In this document: positions 61,795 to 64,000 of the stretch, piece after piece
How positions within the stretch are numbered: position 1 is the first letter of the stretch
Layout of the letters: each line of letters begins with the position of its first letter
Assembly (NCBI GenBank): GCA_021324045.1
Contig: JAJPJV010000023.1
Location: forward strand, 1 to 64,000
Length of the DNA stretch: 64,000 nucleotides
From: Actinomycetota bacterium
GTDB taxonomy: Bacteria; Actinomycetota; Acidimicrobiia; Acidimicrobiales; RAAP-2
Direction of reading: 5' to 3'
The notes under the pieces: model-generated
What the model was told of the DNA's origin: nothing
The model's input: the letters and a program-made list of their open reading frames with translations, nothing else
Database searches by the model: none
Translations under genes and position numbers: made by a program

Positions 61795-62794
61795 GGGATC
61801 CTCCGCAGGAGCTCAAACACGCCGGCTGCGGCCACGCCGCAGGCCGGCACGTCGGTACCCAGACGACGAAGATGGGGAGCACGCCTGTCCAGCGCACGTG
61901 TCGCCGACGGGCGGCTACCCCGGCTCCCACCATCGACGAGGTGACCACGTGGAGGTGGAGAGCGGCAGTCCTACGGTCGCGCAGGCCAGGATCACGCCCG
62001 CCGAGGCGCACTGCGCCGCGAGGTCGTCGACCGCTCCTCCTCGGGCGAGCCCGTGCGAGACCCGTGCCACCACCCTGCGGCCGCCGATCACCGTGAAAGC
62101 GCCAGGGATGAGCGCGCAGGCCACGCGTTCCCACGACGTGATGCCACCGGGACCGTCGAGCGATCCGGCCGCGGAGCCCATGACCGCGAGCAGGCCCATC
62201 GCCTTTTGCCCGTCGTTGGTTCCGTCGGCGAGCGCGACGGCGGCCGAGGCGAGTCACAGGCCTGCGTGCAGCTCCGGCCTGGCCGCTCGGGCAGGTGGTA
62301 GGCAGCCCGCCGGGCGAGCTGGTCGACGATCCCGGCCGAGGTGGCGGCGAGGAAGGGCGCGAGCAGGATGCCGATCAGGACTCCAAGCACGCCAACGGGC
62401 CGTACGCCCGCCAGCCCACCCCAGTGGACGTCCCTAGCGCCGCCAGCGGCCACCCCGGCACCCGCGAGCCCTCCCACGAGCCCCACGCTCGCGCTCGTCG
62501 GTAGTCCTCTGCGGGTGGTCGCCCACGTGAAGCCGACGGCCGCAGGGCTGGCTGCCGCCAGGACCGCGACGGTGGACGCCGCTCCGACGTGGAGGATCCC
62601 CACGATCGTGCGCGCCACCGGACCCCGGCGAGGAGCCCCCCGGCGACGTGCCAGGCAAGCGACCAGGCTGCCATGGCGGGATAGGAGCCGGCGCGTGCGG
62701 CAAGCAGCGTAGCCGTGGCGTTCGGGGCGTCGCTGACGCCGAGAAGCGCGGCCAGGGCCAGGGCGCCGGCCACGCCAATTGCGGACAGGATCAT
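61791..62794 (-). pseudogene. Pit-family inorganic phosphate transporter, frameshifted
   Basis: Both Pit signatures are seen: near the start ALLGVSDAPNATATLLAARA (compare GFNDPPNA), and in another frame ADGTNDGQKAMGLLAVMG. Between them IVGILHVGAASTVAVLAAA, GLVGGLAGAGVAAGG and VGVLGVLIGILLAPF are in a third frame. The C-terminal VILACATVGLPLSTS, then HVVTSSMVGAGVAA and GVFELLRRIP end at TGA 61791-61793. At least four frameshifts (about 62605, 62270, 61945 and 61855) separate these pieces. The ATG at 62794 has GGAGG upstream. Confidence 0.78.
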
Positions 62795-62893
62795 CAGGCC
62801 TCCGAGCGCAGTCGACGGTCGCGGTCGGCTCGCCGTCGAGGTTCTCGCGTCGCGAGCATGCCATGACGCGGCTCAGGGGTGCTCGGGCGGGAC

Positions 62894-63361
62894 TCAGCGC
62901 CTCACCACGAGGTCCAGTCCATCGGCGGCATTACTCCGACGCCCCCAGCGCCAGTTGCGCACCTCAGGCAGGTTTTCTCCGGTGGCGACGATGTAGCGCT
63001 CGTGCTCGGCGAGCTTGTCGCGGCGCTATTGCCTGGTTGACGCCGCGTGCGGCGCCGGTTTCGGTACCCACTCGACGATGTCGGCGACGAGGTGGAAGCC
63101 GAGGTTGTTGGCGACCGCCGTGTCGAACGGGGTCATAACGCCGCCCTCCTCGTTGTCGCCGCGGACGTGGATGTTGCCGTGGTTGGTGCGACGGTAGGTG
63201 GGACGATGGATCAGCCACGGATAGCCGTGGTAGGCGAAGATGACGGGCTTGCCCTTCGTGAAGAGGTCGTCGACATCCTGGTCGCTGAGCGCGTGGGGGT
63301 GCTCGCCGAGGAGCTGGAGGACCATGAGCTGGAGGACCATGAGGTCGACGACGTTGACCAC
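62894..63361 (-). pseudogene. C-terminal remnant of phosphoketolase
   Basis: [57 protein letters not shown], and after an in-frame TAG (63026-63028) RRDKLAEHERYIVATGENLP, EVRNWRWG and the TGA at 62894 are the last roughly 155 residues of D-xylulose-5-phosphate/fructose-6-phosphate phosphoketolase. The catalytic thiamine-diphosphate domain (about 640 residues) is missing. A 15-base tandem duplication (63314-63343) and the internal stop confirm decay. Confidence 0.8.
63314..63343. repeat. 15-bp tandem duplication
   Basis: CTGGAGGACCATGAG occurs twice in direct succession (63314-63328, 63329-63343). It duplicates the LMVLQ codons in the phosphoketolase relic, an in-frame slippage-type change. 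Confidence 0.85.
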
Positions 63362-63920
63362 GCGACGCCATCAGGCTTCTTCGAGCGCCGAGGGACCACG
63401 ACGAGATCGGCGACGGTGGCCCCAGCATCCACCCAGCTCGGCCGAGAGGCCTATACGAGAGGCCTATCAGTGAGGCCGCTCCCGCACCAGGTCGATGGCC
63501 ACCTGGCCGGTCGCGACGGGCATTACGAAGACCCAGGGTCTGCGTCGCCGCGAGCCGCCAGTTCATGCATGTCGCGTCCGACGAGGGAACTGGCGAAGGC
63601 GAAGCCCGCCAATGGGTCTGCAGGTGCTCGGTCGTTGCTTCCCGGGCATGTTCCGTCGACACTGGCACCGTCATCGCGGATGGACCTTTCTTTCCGATGG
63701 ACCGGCGTGCTTTGGATCCCGTCCCGCTTCGGTGGCCACGGCACGGCTGCGTGGTCGTTCGGGTAGTCGGCCTGGTGGCTGGGAGGGATCAGCCAGCGCT
63801 CAATGGCGCTCGAGGGGTCGGGCGGGTGTGTCGAACAGGACGAGCCTGTGGTCTGAACGGCTTGTCTCCTATCGTTTCAGGAAGGTCGCCGTGGAAGACG
63901 AGCTCGAGAGGAGATCAGGC
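63362..63920. other. 560-base stretch without a recognisable gene
   Basis: No family-like frame on either strand. A promoter for the gene at 63921 is expected near its end. An acetate kinase gene often follows phosphoketolase but I find no trace of one here. Confidence 0.4.
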
Positions 63921-64000
63921 ATGAGCACCGAGGAGCGAGCAGCGTTGTCCGAGGCGCATATCGCCGTGCATTGGCGGGAAGAGGGGTACTACTACCCACC
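63921..64000 (+). CDS. start of acyl/acetyl-CoA synthetase-like ligase (partial)
   Basis: ATG 63921 has GAGAGGAG about 8 bases upstream. The first 26 residues (MSTEERAALSEAHIAVHWRE, EGYYYPP) resemble the N terminus of acetate-CoA ligase-like ANL enzymes with a YYPP motif. The gene runs off the window, so identity rests on this short stretch. Confidence 0.45.
   Translation, partial: MSTEERAALSEAHIAVHWREEGYYYP

Noticed and set aside
1-64000. CRISPR array, prophage or insertion sequence
   Set aside because: No regularly spaced repeat series, no integrase, transposase, terminase or capsid-like protein was found; the only HTH/recombinase-like gene lacks a catalytic domain.

Overview
The window is high-GC bacterial DNA with dense, divergent and overlapping genes and many GTG/TTG starts. 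Mycothiol S-conjugate amidase (Mca), the MurT/GatD peptidoglycan amidation pair, an F420/FMN-type LLM oxidoreductase, a RamB-like glyoxylate regulator and apparently leaderless genes point to an actinobacterium (Actinomycetota). The heavy load of CoA-ester genes and the DUF6186-like protein would fit an Acidimicrobiia-type lineage, but that is inference. There is no phage, insertion sequence or CRISPR array.

Layout. 0-5.4 kb: an inverted/tandem repeat cluster, an acyl-CoA synthetase, mca, an LLM oxidoreductase and a dead methyltransferase. 5.4-12.9 kb: substrate-binding protein, tRNA-Cys, alpha/beta hydrolase, MaoC-like protein, APH-like phosphotransferase, two small proteins, a gene-poor 1.1 kb and a TetR regulator. 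13-17.7 kb: glyoxylate bypass (aceB-aceA operon) with a divergent RamB-like regulator. 17.7-33.2 kb: a large CoA-ester catabolic region holding acyl-CoA dehydrogenase, enoyl-CoA hydratase, a fused double CoA transferase, a Cys-less thiolase with a DUF35 partner, and a five-gene operon (FAS1/MaoC-like protein, acyl-CoA ligase, MaoC, CitE-like lyase, acetoacetyl-CoA synthetase), then an alcohol dehydrogenase and another CoA transferase. 33.2-36.3 kb: tRNA-Val(GAC) followed by a graveyard (deleted copy of a module found intact at 59.3-60.7 kb, broken vapBC) and a solitary DNA methyltransferase. 36.3-49 kb: ABC exporter, two dienelactone hydrolases, DUF4214-methyltransferase plus archease, small regulators, TldD/TldE, LysR. 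49.3-51.5 kb: murT-gatD. 51.5-58.5 kb: a four-gene operon (thioester-reductase/HAD fusion, Zn alcohol dehydrogenase, LarA-like protein, PlsC-like acyltransferase) under a divergent TetR with a tandem palindromic operator. 59.3-60.7 kb: tRNA-Val(CAC) and its module of membrane protein, 52-residue protein and HTH protein. 61.1-64 kb: intact DUF47 protein, a frameshifted Pit phosphate transporter, a phosphoketolase C-terminal relic and the start of an acyl/acetyl-CoA synthetase.

How it fits together. The dominant theme is activation, hydration, cleavage and transfer of CoA esters, feeding acetyl-CoA (glyoxylate bypass) and possibly acetoacetyl-CoA. The most original-looking unit is the lipid-like operon at 51.5-57.9 kb, where a nickel-pincer racemase homologue sits among acyl-reducing and acyl-transferring enzymes. 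The two tRNA-Val loci carry the same downstream module, one intact and one collapsed, which suggests that tRNA-Val genes are the target or hitchhiker of a small duplicating unit. Several genes in the last 2.5 kb and at 33-34.5 kb are broken by single-base indels; these may be true decay or assembly error.
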